From Glaciecola amylolytica (GTDB lineage: Bacteria; Bacteroidota; Bacteroidia; Flavobacteriales_D; Crocinitomicaceae): a DNA stretch of 64,000 bases. The notes under the pieces were generated by a model. That model had not been told where the DNA came from, did no database searches, and saw only the letters and a list, made by a program, of their open reading frames with translations. Positions 8,827-18,415 of the stretch are shown piece by piece. The translations under genes and the position numbers were made by a program. The first letter of the stretch is position 1. Each line of letters opens with the position of its first letter. Location of the stretch: the NCBI GenBank assembly GCA_003856375.1, contig CP034120.1:4335501-4399500 (forward strand), written 5' to 3'.

Positions 8827-9525
8827 TTAAGACCTGCTTCTAACAGTGCGCTGCTCAATGCGCTTTTCGAATTTTTCTCCTTTGAAAATACGTTGAACGA
8901 AAATTCCCGGAGTGTGGATGAAATTCGGATCCAATTCACCTGCAGGAACCAGTTCTTCTACTTCTGCAATGGTGATTTTTCCGGCCATAGCCATCATCGG
9001 GTTGAAATTACGAGCAGTTGCTTTGAAAACCAGGTTTCCTTCCGTGTCACCTTTCCATGCTTTCACAATAGCAAAATCAGCAGTCAGTGCGCTTTCGAGA
9101 ATGTGCGGCTTTCCGTTGAAAACACGAACTTCTTTCCCTTCAGCAACTTCTGTTCCGTAACCGGCAGGAGTGAAGAACATCGGGATTCCGGCTCCACCTG
9201 CCCGGCAGCGTTCTGCCAAAGATCCTTGAGGAATCAGATCCACTTCCAATTCTCCGGAAAGCATTTGCCGTTCGAATTCCTCGTTTTCACCAACGTAAGA
9301 TGAAATCATTTTCTTCACCTGTTTGTTTTGAAGCAGTAAACCCAAACCAAAGTCGTCCACACCGGCATTGTTCGAAATACAAGTCAGTCCTTTTGTCCCC
9401 ATTTTCACAAGTTGTGCGATGGAATTTTCAGGAATTCCGCATAAACCGAATCCTCCGACCATCAGGGTCATGTTATCTTCAATGCCAACTAAGGCTTCTT
9501 CAACGTTTTTTACAACTTTGTTCAT
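8827..9525 (-). CDS. scoA: 3-oxoacid CoA-transferase, subunit A
   Basis: 232 aa from the ATG at 9525 ([19 protein letters not shown]). The glycine-rich motif [14 protein letters not shown] and the block [16 protein letters not shown] are family signatures. A TTG nine bases upstream would overlap the preceding gene; the ATG leaves a one-base gap to the stop of the penicillin-binding protein gene, so all three genes probably form one transcript. It forms the heteromer with the scoB product. Confidence 0.92.
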   Translation of the reverse strand: MNKVVKNVEEALVGIEDNMTLMVGGFGLCGIPENSIAQLVKMGTKGLTCISNNAGVDDFGLGLLLQNKQVKKMISSYVGENEEFERQMLSGELEVDLIPQGSLAERCRAGGAGIPMFFTPAGYGTEVAEGKEVRVFNGKPHILESALTADFAIVKAWKGDTEGNLVFKATARNFNPMMAMAGKITIAEVEELVPAGELDPNFIHTPGIFVQRIFKGEKFEKRIEQRTVRSRS

Positions 9526-9526
9526 T

Positions 9527-12058
9527 CTAATCAATTTTTATCTGATCAACAATATTTGCTGTCGAATCTGCGACTTCCGGTTCAATTTCAACGCCCGTGA
9601 GATTAAACACGGAGGCGTCGTAATTTCGTGGCGCTTCAAAATCGGTGGTCGATATGGCTATTTTAGGATCTTTGTAGACTTTGTTCATGTAATATCCATA
9701 GATCGGAAGGGCCGTTCGCGCTCCCTGACCTTGCTCTGTACTTCTGAATCGAACACCGCGATCTTCTGCTCCAACCCAAACACCGGTTGCCAGATCAGGA
9801 GTCAAACCAACAAACCATCCGTCTGAATTGTTCTGAGTTGTTCCTGTTTTTGCCGCTGTCGGATAAGGAATGTTCCCGTATTCGGAACCACCGCGCAATC
9901 TGCTCGCAGTACCACCCTGAACAACGCCTTTCATCATTTTAAGAATCGTATAAGCTACGTTTTCGTTCATGGCTTCTTTCGATACACTTTTTGCACTATA
10001 AATCACGTGACCAGAACGGTCTTCGATTCGCATAATGCTGGTTGGTTTATTGAAAATTCCTTTGTTCACGAAAGTTGCCTGTGCACCAACCAGTTCATAC
10101 AGCGATAAATCCATTGAACCCAGACACATTGCCGGAACGATATCCAGCTCACGAAGGTCGATGTCCATATCGCGCATCAGTTTTGCAACGGTTTTTGGCC
10201 CTGCCAAAGCTCCCATTTGTTTCATCACGTAAACGGCAACATTGTTTTTAGACATTGCAAGCCCTTTTTGGATCGAAATCGTACCACCGTTTCCGCTTCC
10301 GTCGGAGTTTCTTGGACACCATTGCCCATCCGGATTTCCGTTCGGATCATACAGATCCACACAATAGGAAATGTTCGGGATAACCAAGCCCGGTTTAACC
10401 ACGTTCATGGTAATTCCGGCAGCGTAAACGAAAGGCTTGATGGTAGAACCTACCTGACGTTTCCCCAATTTCACGTGGTCATAAGCAAAGTGGTCGATGT
10501 TTGCACCACCAACCCATGCTTTGACAAATCCGGTGCTTGGCTCGATGGAAAGCAAACCAGCCTGTAAGAAGGATTTGTAATATCTGATAGAATCCATTGG
10601 AGTCATTACGGTATCTCTTTCGCCGTTCCAGCTGAAAACCCTCATTTGAACAGGTTCGTCAAAAGCCCGTTTGATTTCTTCTTCCGATAATCCTGCATCT
10701 GACAAGTTTCTATAGCGGTCAGACCGGCGCATGGAAGAATTCAGAATGTTTTTTACTTCGTCTGCAGACAGAGAGTTGGAGAAAGGCCAGTTTTTCGCAG
10801 ATCTATTGTTTTTGTCGAATTGAGGCTGAAGTGTTTCTTTTAAATGTCTTTCCAGAGCATACTCAGCATGTTCCTGCATATCTGCGTTCAAACTGGTGTA
10901 AATCCGAAGTCCGTCTCTGTAGATATCGTAAGGAAGTCCGTCTTCTCTCTTGTAAACCAAAGAACCGTCAGCTTTTTTGGTATTCAACAAGGTGGTAACC
11001 TCGTTTCTCAATGATTCTCTGAAGTAAGGAGCAATTCCACGTTTGTGGTCAACGATCTGATAGTTCGTGATCAGAGGTTTTTTGCTCAGTTTGTCATACT
11101 CTTCCTGTGTCAATGTCTGGCGCAGCGCCTCATTTCCTTCGTTCGAGTTTTTCAGCCATTGTTTCAATACCTGATTACGTCTTGTTAAAGCACGGATACT
11201 ATCTGAAGCTCTGGCATCTGCGATTTCTTCTGCGGTAATTGATGCGGCATCTACTCCTTTATTTCTTGCAAGTGAAATGCGGTAATTTTTAATCTTAAAA
11301 GTATATGGATTGTAAAGAGCCGGGTTTTTACACATTCCCACAAGCATGGCTGCTTCCTCTTTGTTTAATTCGCTTGGTTTTTTGTTAAAGTAAACCTTTG
11401 AAGCATTGGAAATCCCGACAGCGTTGTATAAAAAGTCAAATTGATTCAAATACATGGTGATGATTTCTTCCTTCGTGAATCGTGCTTCCAAACGGGTTGC
11501 AATGATGTTTTCACGCGCCTTTTCGTTCAGACGGCTCCACATTCTACCGATTCTGCCTGAAGAACCTGCCTCTACATCTTCACCATTCGCACGGGCAAGT
11601 TCTTGTCTTTCACGAAGTTGAAGGGTGTATAACTGTTTTGCAAGCTGCTGTGTAATCGTTGATGCACCACCGGCTCCACCAACATTGATAATAGCACGTC
11701 CTACCGCTCTGAAATCTACTCCGGAATGGTCGTGAAAACGCTCATCTTCCGTTGAAATCAGGGCGTCAGTCACATTCGGACTGATTTTCCGGTATTCAAC
11801 CGACGTACGATTGATTTTCCAGTATCTTCCCAATTCCGTTTCACCATCGTCTGCAATGATCACAGAAGCTAATAATTCCGGTGGATTGTCCAGCATGGCA
11901 ACCGGCGGAAGGTTGTCTTCGGATTGGAACAAAAGCAAAGCTGCAATGAAGTAAAGCGGAAACGTGGCAAACAGCCAGTAAGCAATAGTTGCTCTTTTAT
12001 GTTCTTTTGGTGAAAAAGACCCAGTTGGTCCTTTACTTTTTTGTGCCATACGACTCAT
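9527..12058 (-). CDS. Class A penicillin-binding protein (PBP1A-like transglycosylase/transpeptidase)
   Basis: 843 aa. A cytoplasmic tail and one membrane segment ([18 protein letters not shown], residues ~27-45) anchor it in the inner membrane. The glycosyltransferase (GT51) domain shows [14 protein letters not shown] with the catalytic Glu and [13 protein letters not shown]. The transpeptidase domain shows the S-x-x-K motif GSTIKPF, the S-x-N-type SKNNVAVY, and the K-T-G motif [15 protein letters not shown]. It polymerises and crosslinks peptidoglycan. It is first in an operon with scoA and scoB, an unusual pairing of wall synthesis with ketoacid metabolism. Length is typical of Bacteroidota PBP1A. 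Confidence 0.93.
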   Translation of the reverse strand: MSRMAQKSKGPTGSFSPKEHKRATIAYWLFATFPLYFIAALLLFQSEDNLPPVAMLDNPPELLASVIIADDGETELGRYWKINRTSVEYRKISPNVTDALISTEDERFHDHSGVDFRAVGRAIINVGGAGGASTITQQLAKQLYTLQLRERQELARANGEDVEAGSSGRIGRMWSRLNEKARENIIATRLEARFTKEEIITMYLNQFDFLYNAVGISNASKVYFNKKPSELNKEEAAMLVGMCKNPALYNPYTFKIKNYRISLARNKGVDAASITAEEIADARASDSIRALTRRNQVLKQWLKNSNEGNEALRQTLTQEEYDKLSKKPLITNYQIVDHKRGIAPYFRESLRNEVTTLLNTKKADGSLVYKREDGLPYDIYRDGLRIYTSLNADMQEHAEYALERHLKETLQPQFDKNNRSAKNWPFSNSLSADEVKNILNSSMRRSDRYRNLSDAGLSEEEIKRAFDEPVQMRVFSWNGERDTVMTPMDSIRYYKSFLQAGLLSIEPSTGFVKAWVGGANIDHFAYDHVKLGKRQVGSTIKPFVYAAGITMNVVKPGLVIPNISYCVDLYDPNGNPDGQWCPRNSDGSGNGGTISIQKGLAMSKNNVAVYVMKQMGALAGPKTVAKLMRDMDIDLRELDIVPAMCLGSMDLSLYELVGAQATFVNKGIFNKPTSIMRIEDRSGHVIYSAKSVSKEAMNENVAYTILKMMKGVVQGGTASRLRGGSEYGNIPYPTAAKTGTTQNNSDGWFVGLTPDLATGVWVGAEDRGVRFRSTEQGQGARTALPIYGYYMNKVYKDPKIAISTTDFEAPRNYDASVFNLTGVEIEPEVADSTANIVDQIKID

Positions 12059-12190
12059 TTGAATGGTAAAAATAACGAAATACTATTCGCGCAACAAATA
12101 TCGAAATTCAGAACCAAATGTTCTCATTGTTTCAGGATACTTTCTAACAAAAAAATGCTAAAAAGGGAATGTTTGATGCATTGGTGCTTA

Positions 12191-12228
12191 AAAAGATAGG
12201 GGCGCGATACATCGCGCCCCTATCTTTT
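12191..12228 (-). terminator. Strong hairpin, probable terminator for the DUF4271-hemD transcript
   Basis: An 18-base inverted repeat (AAAAGATAGGGGCGCGAT and its complement) separated by two bases, so about 17 bp of stem around a four-base loop. It is flanked by A/T runs on both sides and could act in either direction. It lies ~190 bases beyond the hemD stop, a long way for a terminator, with the repeats in between. Confidence 0.6.
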
Positions 12229-12247
12229 ATCAATTTTGTTAATCCTG

Positions 12248-12413
12248 TTTGCTGATCTGCGTTGATGTTTGATCAGTATCAGGATTGAATTTTATTCTAA
12301 CGAAGAGATCTTTTTTTGTTGATCCGCGCTAACGCTTGATCAGTTTTTAAAGATTATCTGTTTTTCAGGAAAATCCCCTTTGTTGATCTGCACTAACGTT
12401 TGATCAGTATCAG
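12248..12413. repeat. Three degenerate ~33-base repeat units with inverted ends
   Basis: Units near 12250-12282, 12318-12347 and 12380-12413 each follow the pattern (C/T)TGATC - TGCG-type core - TTGATCAGT, for example TTGATCTGCACTAACGTTTG. Every unit starts with (C/T)TGATC and ends with GATCAG, so each could fold on itself. Spacing between units is ~65 bases and the intervening sequences differ. They look like a small family of dispersed palindromic repeats of unknown role. Confidence 0.55.
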
Positions 12414-12418
12414 AAGTT

Positions 12419-13168
12419 TCACTTCTTCTTATTATGCTCCTTAATGAAATTCTCAATGGCAGCGGTCATGCTTGGTGCGTTTGGCATCGGTGCATGAACA
12501 TCCAGTCTCAGATTGTTTTTTACAACTGCGTTTGCGGTTGTAGGACCAAATGCTGCGATCAATGTTTTGTTTTGTTTGAAATCAGGGAAGTTTTTGAACA
12601 AACTTTCAATCCCGCCCGGACTAAAGAAAACAAGCATATCATAATAAACATCCTCCAAATCACTTAAATCCGAAGCAACCGTTCTGTAAAGCATCGCTTT
12701 GGTGAAAGGTATTTTAGCGTCTTCAAGCGTCAATGGAATTTTATCTTGCAAAATATCAGTACAAGGAAGAATGAATTTTTCGCCTTTATGTTTTTTGATC
12801 GGGTCAATTAACTCTTCAATCGTTTGTTTTCCAAAGAAAATTTTTCGTTTGCGATAAGTTACGTACTTCTGAAGGTATAGAGCAACTGCCTCTGAAATAC
12901 AGAAATACTTCATAGTATCAGGAACTTCGAAACGGATTTCTTCTGAAATACGGAAAAAGTGATCCACTGCAGTTTTTGAAGTTAAGATAACAGCAGTATG
13001 TTCTTTAAAGTCGATTTTTTGTGTACGAAACTCCTGAACGGAAACTCCTTCCACGTGAATAAACGGCCTGAAATCAATTTTCAACTTATACTTTTCGGCC
13101 AAATCAAAATACGGAGACTTGTCGCCTTCTGGTTTCGGTTGAGAAACCAATATTGTCTTAATACTCAA
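12419..13168 (-). CDS. hemD: Uroporphyrinogen-III synthase
   Basis: 249 aa, starting at a TTG (SIKTILVSQPKP). The loose HemD signature is visible: an N-terminal ILVSQP strand, AVILTSKTAVDHFF in the first half, and near the C-terminus DMLVFFSPGGIESLFKNFPDFKQNKTLIAAFGPTTANAV, split here into two domains typical of the U-shaped enzyme. It closes and inverts ring D of hydroxymethylbilane in heme and siroheme synthesis. The Bacteroidota arrangement with DUF4271 just upstream on the same strand (32-base gap) supports the call. Confidence 0.85.
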   Translation of the reverse strand: MSIKTILVSQPKPEGDKSPYFDLAEKYKLKIDFRPFIHVEGVSVQEFRTQKIDFKEHTAVILTSKTAVDHFFRISEEIRFEVPDTMKYFCISEAVALYLQKYVTYRKRKIFFGKQTIEELIDPIKKHKGEKFILPCTDILQDKIPLTLEDAKIPFTKAMLYRTVASDLSDLEDVYYDMLVFFSPGGIESLFKNFPDFKQNKTLIAAFGPTTANAVVKNNLRLDVHAPMPNAPSMTAAIENFIKEHNKKK

Positions 13169-13200
13169 GGTTTAATTTTGTTTTAGCGTTCAACATTTAC

Positions 13201-13920
13201 TTAACCTAACCAACTTGAAATTTCACCATTAAAGACCAGTTTCAGCACGATCAAAAGCGGCAAAATTTCGAGGGTCCAAAGGTACAAAATTATATAATAC
13301 CATGATACACCCAATTGGAAGACGTGATAAAAACCACGAATCATGCGTAAAAGAGTAAAAAACAGGAAGGTCCCGAGAATAATAAACTTGGATTGAGTAA
13401 TGAATTCCGGTTGAAAATAGATGAAAAAGAACTCAATAAGGATGACAATTCCGGCAGTTTGAGCCATTATTAAGGTCAATTGATTCACCTCCAGAACGAC
13501 TTCTCTTAAGCCGGTAATTGTTCCTGCAATCGAAATCACTAAAAGATGATACAAAAGCAGAATTGCCGGAAAAGCAGTCAGTATAATTGTCTGATAGGTA
13601 TTGAAATCCGTTATGGAAAAATGATTGTACCAATAAATGCAGACGCCGGTTATAATAACGTACTGAACAATCAGAAAAATGGAAGTAAGCGGGTTTTCCC
13701 GGATTCCGTTCTTATATTGCTCGGAAATACTTTGAAAGAAAAAGGTTGTTTGGCCGAGAACCAGAAAAACTTCCCGTTGTCTTAAACGTGCAGCGGAAAC
13801 CAAAAGCAAACAAAAAATCAGAGCCGCGATAATGATATAAGAGTGATTCGCACTTCTTTCAGTGAGAGCCATGACCTCATTCGCAGTTGAACCAGTAAAG
13901 AATTGCCCGCTTAATTGCAT
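13201..13920 (-). CDS. DUF4271 family membrane protein
   Basis: 239 aa with about six to seven hydrophobic segments (residues ~28-45, 85-105, 118-140, 150-175, 180-198, 205-230). The motif region RMIRGFYHVFQLGVSWYYIILYLWTLEILPLL is characteristic of DUF4271. Function is unknown; the consistent Bacteroidota linkage to hemD suggests a role connected with heme or with a shared membrane process, but this is inference. It has its own -7 element at 13943. Confidence 0.85.
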   Translation of the reverse strand: MQLSGQFFTGSTANEVMALTERSANHSYIIIAALIFCLLLVSAARLRQREVFLVLGQTTFFFQSISEQYKNGIRENPLTSIFLIVQYVIITGVCIYWYNHFSITDFNTYQTIILTAFPAILLLYHLLVISIAGTITGLREVVLEVNQLTLIMAQTAGIVILIEFFFIYFQPEFITQSKFIILGTFLFFTLLRMIRGFYHVFQLGVSWYYIILYLWTLEILPLLIVLKLVFNGEISSWLG

Positions 13921-13942
13921 GAATTGAAATAAGATTCAAGTA

Positions 13943-13950
13943 CAAAAGTA
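13943..13950 (-). promoter_or_regulatory. -7 element (TACTTTTG) for the DUF4271-hemD operon
   Basis: The minus strand reads TACTTTTG, 23 bases upstream of the ATG at 13920. Confidence 0.55.
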
Positions 13951-14150
13951 CTATTTTGGAATCACTATTATCCGCAGAAACTAAATCTTCGTTGATTCGA
14001 GTGCTATAATTGACTGCTTAGTTGTTTAAGGGCTGTTCATACTTTGATTGGTTCAGGATGTTTTGTTCAAATGTTCAAATGGTTTGTTCGATTAAACTCT
14101 TTGAACTCATTTAGTACACTTCTCTATTTTTATTCATTGGTTGATTTGAT

Positions 14151-14158
14151 TACATTTG
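14151..14158 (+). promoter_or_regulatory. -7 element (TACATTTG) for the acyl-CoA dehydrogenase gene
   Basis: Exact TAnnTTTG match 25 bases upstream of the ATG at 14184, giving a short leader of about 20 bases. Confidence 0.6.
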
Positions 14159-14183
14159 CATCGAACATTGAAAAAAAACTCAA

Positions 14184-15374
14184 ATGAAATCTGATTTATA
14201 TTCTCATCCGGACTATTTATTAATGGATGAATTGCTTACAGATGAGCAAAAGTTGGTACGTGATGCTGCTCGTGCGTGGGTGAAAAAAGAGGTTTCCCCG
14301 ATCATTGATGAACATTATGAAAAGGCGACTTTTCCAATGCACTTATTGAAAGGATTAGGTGAAATCGGAGCTTTCGGGCCATATATTCCTGAAGAATACG
14401 GTGGACCGGGTCTGGATCAGATTTCATACGGATTGATCATGCAGGAATTGGAGCGTTGTGATTCAGGTTTGCGTTCAACGGCTTCCGTTCAAAGTTCATT
14501 GGTGATGTATCCGATTTGGAAATACGGAACTGAAGAGCAAAAAAAGAAGTATTTGCCGAAATTGGCTACCGGTGAAATGATGGGATGTTTCGGTTTGACA
14601 GAACCGGATCACGGATCAAATCCGGGTGGAATGATCACGAACTTTAAGGACATGGGTGACCATTACTTATTGAACGGAGCAAAAATGTGGATTTCCAATG
14701 CACCATTTGCGGATATCGCAGTTGTTTGGGCGAAGGATGAAACAGGTCGTATTCACGGAATGGTTGTGGAACGTGGAATGGAAGGATTTACAACTCCTGA
14801 AATGCACGGAAAATTGTCGCTTCGTGCTTCGTCAACAGGTGAGTTGATTTTTGTGAACGTAAAAGTTCCGAAAGAAAACTTGCTTCCGGGCCGTTCAGGT
14901 TTGGGGGCACCTTTAAGCTGTTTGGATTCTGCTCGTTTCGGAATTGCATGGGGAGCATTAGGTGCTGCTATGGATTGTTACGATCAGGCATTGAGATATT
15001 CGAAAGAAAGAACGCAGTTTAACGTTCCGATCGGAGCTTTCCAGTTGACTCAAAAGAAATTGGCTGAAATGATCACTGAGATCACAAAAGCACAGTTCAT
15101 CACTTTGCGTGTAGGACAATTGAGAAACGAAGGAAGAGCAACTTCCTCTATGATCTCCATGATTAAGAGAAATAACGTAGAGATTGCTTTGAATATCGCT
15201 CGTGAGGCTCGTCAGATCCACGGAGGAATGGGTATTACAAGCGAATACTCCATGATGCGCCACATGGCGAACCTGGAATCTGTGGTAACGTATGAAGGAA
15301 CTCATGACATTCACTTGTTGATTACTGGTATGGATGTTACGGGAATTTCAGCTTTCACAAGAGAAATGCCTTAA
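14184..15374 (+). CDS. Acyl-CoA dehydrogenase, glutaryl-CoA dehydrogenase-like
   Basis: 396 aa. FAD/acyl-CoA binding motif MGCFGLTEPDHGSNPGGM, the second motif KMWISNAPFADIAVVWAKD, and the C-terminal catalytic-base region ESVVTYEGTHDIHLLITG with the Glu of YEGTHDIH. This pattern and the RxxLR-type helices match glutaryl-CoA dehydrogenases more than short-chain acyl-CoA dehydrogenases. Glutaryl-CoA is oxidatively decarboxylated to crotonyl-CoA in lysine and tryptophan breakdown, electrons going to ETF. It is monocistronic with its own promoter element and terminator. Confidence 0.87.
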   Translation: MKSDLYSHPDYLLMDELLTDEQKLVRDAARAWVKKEVSPIIDEHYEKATFPMHLLKGLGEIGAFGPYIPEEYGGPGLDQISYGLIMQELERCDSGLRSTASVQSSLVMYPIWKYGTEEQKKKYLPKLATGEMMGCFGLTEPDHGSNPGGMITNFKDMGDHYLLNGAKMWISNAPFADIAVVWAKDETGRIHGMVVERGMEGFTTPEMHGKLSLRASSTGELIFVNVKVPKENLLPGRSGLGAPLSCLDSARFGIAWGALGAAMDCYDQALRYSKERTQFNVPIGAFQLTQKKLAEMITEITKAQFITLRVGQLRNEGRATSSMISMIKRNNVEIALNIAREARQIHGGMGITSEYSMMRHMANLESVVTYEGTHDIHLLITGMDVTGISAFTREMP

Positions 15375-15406
15375 TAATAAAGGTTAAACCCTTTAATAAG
15401 AATATT

Positions 15407-15441
15407 AAAAAACCTTCGGATATTGTTCGAAGGTTTTTTTA
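15407..15441 (+). terminator. Rho-independent terminator
   Basis: Stem AAAAAACCTTCG / CGAAGGTTTTTT with a 9-base loop, 33 bases after the acyl-CoA dehydrogenase stop. The A-rich side may let it work in both directions. Confidence 0.85.
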
Positions 15442-15472
15442 TTTTAGTACCAAAACTCTAAATATACAATAC

Positions 15473-15778
15473 ATGGAAAACGATACATTAGATTCAATTG
15501 CAATGACAACTAAGCCACCCAAGGATTTGGACGGAGCCGGAGGAATTTTGGCAATGGGAATTATTTCCATTCCGTTTTTCGGAGGGTTTATCGGATTGAT
15601 TCTGGCAATTGTCACTTTAACCAAATCCGGAAAGGCATTGTCGCTTTACAGAGATTATCCGCTTCAATACACTGAAAAATCATACAAAAAAGTAAAAGCG
15701 GGAAGAATTTGCGCAATAGTGAGTTTGTCTCTTTTAGGGCTTGCTATCCTGCTTCTTATGGCATTAGGAGGATTTTAA
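15473..15778 (+). CDS. Small membrane protein with two transmembrane segments (CD225/CCC-type look)
   Basis: 101 aa. The first hydrophobic segment is at residues ~24-47 (GGILAMGIISIPFFGGFIGLILAIV), followed by a positively charged, Tyr-rich loop (SLYRDYPLQYTEKSYKKVKAGR) and a second segment at ~76-98. This two-segment layout recalls the CD225 / DUF4190-type small membrane proteins of Bacteroidota. Function unknown. It ends one base before the 3' end of the convergent gene. Confidence 0.7.
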   Translation: MENDTLDSIAMTTKPPKDLDGAGGILAMGIISIPFFGGFIGLILAIVTLTKSGKALSLYRDYPLQYTEKSYKKVKAGRICAIVSLSLLGLAILLLMALGGF

Positions 15779-15779
15779 A

Positions 15780-16130
15780 CTAATTCCATTGAATCATCGC
15801 TCCGGTGACAAGGGCATCTTCGAATGATTTTCGGAGATGCTCTAATTTTTGAATAGCTACCTCATCTCCGTTTTGCGCCTTTTTCTTGGTCTTGTAATAT
15901 TGATGCAAACCGTGTCCGAAAACATCTTGCTCCAGAATGTTTTTTATTTCTCCGATCCGGCCGTTTACGCCAATCAGAAAATGTTCCATTTCCCCCAGTT
16001 CGTGCAATTCGTCTTCGGATAAATTTTTGCTTTTCAACAATTTGGAGTATCTGGGCAACATAACGCCAAGCAAGTCGATAAATCGATCTAACTCTCGCTG
16101 AATGGCTGCTTGTTGTTCTTTGAATCCCAT
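15780..16130 (-). CDS. Small helical cytoplasmic protein, function unknown
   Basis: 116 aa, no signal peptide or membrane segment. Sequence is amphipathic helical throughout (QQAAIQRELDRFIDLLGVML; LSEDELHELGEMEHFLIGVN; KKAQNGDEVAIQKLEHLRKSFEDAL). It is convergent with the small membrane protein gene and divergent from hemW, so it is its own unit. No family recognised. Confidence 0.65.
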   Translation of the reverse strand: MGFKEQQAAIQRELDRFIDLLGVMLPRYSKLLKSKNLSEDELHELGEMEHFLIGVNGRIGEIKNILEQDVFGHGLHQYYKTKKKAQNGDEVAIQKLEHLRKSFEDALVTGAMIQWN

Positions 16131-16236
16131 ATGAGAAAAGTATATCTTTTTATCTTATAGTAAAAATTAAAAGCGTTTTTTAACATTTAAGAAAAAGTAC
16201 GCCGTTCAGATCATTGTGCTCCCCGCGATTAATCCC

Positions 16237-16244
16237 TAATTTTA
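16237..16244 (+). promoter_or_regulatory. Candidate -7 element (TAATTTTA) four bases before the hemW start
   Basis: Seven of eight positions match TAnnTTTG (final G replaced by A). It ends four bases before the ATG at 16249, the same geometry as at 18404 and 24615. If used, the hemW mRNA would be leaderless. Confidence 0.35.
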
Positions 16245-16248
16245 CACC

Positions 16249-17379
16249 ATGTCCGGCTGTTATATTCATATTCCGTTTTGTGCCCAAAAATGTAGTTACT
16301 GCGACTTTCATTTTTCCACCGATCATTCCTATCAAAATGAGATGGTAAGGGCCTTGTGTAAGGAAATTGAACTGCGTGCAGGGGCTTGGAAATCTGAAAT
16401 TTTCGAAACTATTTATTTTGGTGGAGGCACTCCCAGTGTGTTGACTCCCGAGCAATTAGAACAATTGATCCGGCAAGTCCGTCAATTTTATGCCGTGTCG
16501 GAGAAAGTGGAAATTACACTGGAATGTAATCCGGATGATTGTAATCCGGAAAATCTGAGCAAATGGAAAGCCTTGGGAGTTACACGCCTGAGTATGGGAA
16601 TTCAGTCTTTTGATGAAGAACAGCTCCGATGGATGAATCGGAGTCATACTGCAGCAGAAAGCATGAATGCAGTTCTGAATGCCAAACAGGTTGGTTTTGA
16701 TGAATTGAGCCTGGATTTGATTTACGGATTGCCCAATTTGACGTTGGAAGACTGGAAACAGCAAATTCAACAGATTGTGGCTCTGAACCCGGAACATATT
16801 TCAGCCTATTGCTTGACCGTTGAAGACAAAACGGCTTTGTCCAAATGGGTTGCGGAAGGTAAAATTGCCATTTCAAACGTGGATCAGCAATCTGAGCAGT
16901 TTGAATTGTTGGTTTCGGAACTGAAAAAAGCAGGCTACGAACAGTACGAGATTTCGAATTTTGCCCGAAACGAGCATTATTCCAGGCATAACACATCCTA
17001 TTGGAAAGGGTCGAAATATCTTGGAATCGGACCTTCTGCGCATGGTTATAATCGGACGGAACGCTATTGGAACCGATCGAACAACCGGATCTATATGAAC
17101 GAACTGGAAAAATCAACACTGCCGGAAACCATTGAAGTTCTGACTCCTTTTGATCGGTTCAATGAAGCATTGATGATTGGTTTGCGAACGAAATGGGGTG
17201 TTTCAAAGAAAGAACTCTTTAAAAACATTCAGCCAAAAGCAGATTGGTTTGAGATCGTAAAGAGTTACGAAGATCAGAAATTGCTTGTGGAAACCGAAGA
17301 TTCTTTTGTCTTGACAGAAGCAGGAAGACTGTTGGCCGATGCGATTGCCGCAGACCTGTTTATAATTGCGAATTCCTAA
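16249..17379 (+). CDS. hemW: Radical SAM heme chaperone HemW
   Basis: 376 aa. The N-terminus has the radical SAM cluster motif C-x3-C-x2-C in YIHIPFCAQKCSYCDFHF, then the HemW glycine block FGGGTPS and ECNPDD. The extra Cys after the motif expected for coproporphyrinogen oxidase HemN is replaced by Phe, as in HemW. The C-terminal HemN_C-like domain includes NEALMIGLRTKWGVS. HemW binds heme and passes it to respiratory enzymes; it is commonly mis-named oxygen-independent coproporphyrinogen oxidase. It is isolated from hemD by several genes. Confidence 0.88.
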   Translation: MSGCYIHIPFCAQKCSYCDFHFSTDHSYQNEMVRALCKEIELRAGAWKSEIFETIYFGGGTPSVLTPEQLEQLIRQVRQFYAVSEKVEITLECNPDDCNPENLSKWKALGVTRLSMGIQSFDEEQLRWMNRSHTAAESMNAVLNAKQVGFDELSLDLIYGLPNLTLEDWKQQIQQIVALNPEHISAYCLTVEDKTALSKWVAEGKIAISNVDQQSEQFELLVSELKKAGYEQYEISNFARNEHYSRHNTSYWKGSKYLGIGPSAHGYNRTERYWNRSNNRIYMNELEKSTLPETIEVLTPFDRFNEALMIGLRTKWGVSKKELFKNIQPKADWFEIVKSYEDQKLLVETEDSFVLTEAGRLLADAIAADLFIIANS

Positions 17380-17547
17380 TGCCGAATTGAGAATAATGCA
17401 GCGGCACTTTTAAGCTGAAGTTTGTATTGAAACCGGGTTGCTAATTTGGCCGGAATCCCTTGCTGCGACTGGCTGGTACCTAATATCGCGAATTTGTAAC
17501 CCGAAAGCATAAAAATACCGGATTTGTTCAATTTAAGAAATTCGTAA

Positions 17548-18327
17548 TTACTTCTCTAATGTCTCCAACCCATATTGACAACGAAAATCCTCCCGGTTCT
17601 TCTTCTCGAAGAATTGATTTTTGCTGATCGTAACGAAATCTTCCCGATCCGGACGTTCGTGAAAAAGGTGATATTGGATCGTTCTGAAACGGGTAGAATA
17701 GGGTGTTAAACCTGCTTTTTTCGCCCGGAACTCAATATCCGTATCTTCTCCGAAACCCGGATTTGTATATGTTTCATCAAAACCATTCAGAAGAAACAGA
17801 TCATTTTTGTGCCAGCTCATGTTGCAGCCCAGGAGATTCCCTTTGCTTGTTTTGGCAAAACCCGGAAGGAAAAAACTTTCTTCCACGCGGATACTCTTGT
17901 TTCGGATCATTTCTATAAAAGTCGGAATGACGCTGATTCCCTTGCGGATCTTTTGAGATGTTTTTGAATCCAGATCAACCCTTCTTCCAATACAAAACCT
18001 GCCTTTTTGAAGCGAGCGGATGTGTTGCTGAACAAATCGCGGGTGAAGAACACAATCACCGTCAATAAAAATCAACAAATCAGTTGAAGAAGCCTTGATT
18101 GCCTTGTTGAGCATTTTATTCTTTAAAAAACCAAGATCGGGCTGCTGCAGGTGTTTGATCGTGAGAGAACGGCTGTATTTTTCGATCAATTCATCAAAAC
18201 ACGGGTCTTCACAATCCTGTGAAACAATTACCTCGATGTCTTTTTCCACCTGGATCAGAACTGACTTCAAAATTGCTTCAAGAGCTTCTACATCCTTGTA
18301 GACTGAGATAATTAACGTTGCTTTCAC
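17548..18327 (-). CDS. Glycosyltransferase family 2 (galactosyltransferase-type)
   Basis: 259 aa. GT-A fold start KATLIISVYKDVEALEAILKSV, SQDCEDP, then the metal-binding DGD of LLIFIDGDCVLHP, and the acceptor-side motif NPGFGEDTDIEFRAKKAGL with the E-D that usually supplies the catalytic base. It is soluble, with no membrane segments. It probably decorates lipopolysaccharide or a capsule; the acceptor is unknown. The gene stands alone. Confidence 0.85.
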   Translation of the reverse strand: MKATLIISVYKDVEALEAILKSVLIQVEKDIEVIVSQDCEDPCFDELIEKYSRSLTIKHLQQPDLGFLKNKMLNKAIKASSTDLLIFIDGDCVLHPRFVQQHIRSLQKGRFCIGRRVDLDSKTSQKIRKGISVIPTFIEMIRNKSIRVEESFFLPGFAKTSKGNLLGCNMSWHKNDLFLLNGFDETYTNPGFGEDTDIEFRAKKAGLTPYSTRFRTIQYHLFHERPDREDFVTISKNQFFEKKNREDFRCQYGLETLEK

Positions 18328-18403
18328 GCTTCAAAGATAGAAAATTAACATTTAGTATTTAGTAACCTTTTGTAATACACTCAAACCGAGCCTATTTGAC
18401 CCG

Positions 18404-18411
18404 TACTTTTG
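18404..18411 (+). promoter_or_regulatory. -7 element (TACTTTTG) four bases before the amidase start codon
   Basis: Exact TAnnTTTG match ending four bases before the ATG at 18416. Transcription would then begin at or next to the A of the ATG, implying a leaderless mRNA. Confidence 0.55.
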
Positions 18412-18415
18412 CAAT

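Larger units (their letters stand above)
12059..12418. other. 360-base gene-free stretch with hairpin and degenerate repeats
   Basis: No ORF worth calling. The left part (12059-12190) presumably holds the promoter of the penicillin-binding protein operon, though I find no clean TAnnTTTG. The middle has a near-perfect GC-rich hairpin and the right part three related repeat units, both listed separately. Confidence 0.6.
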
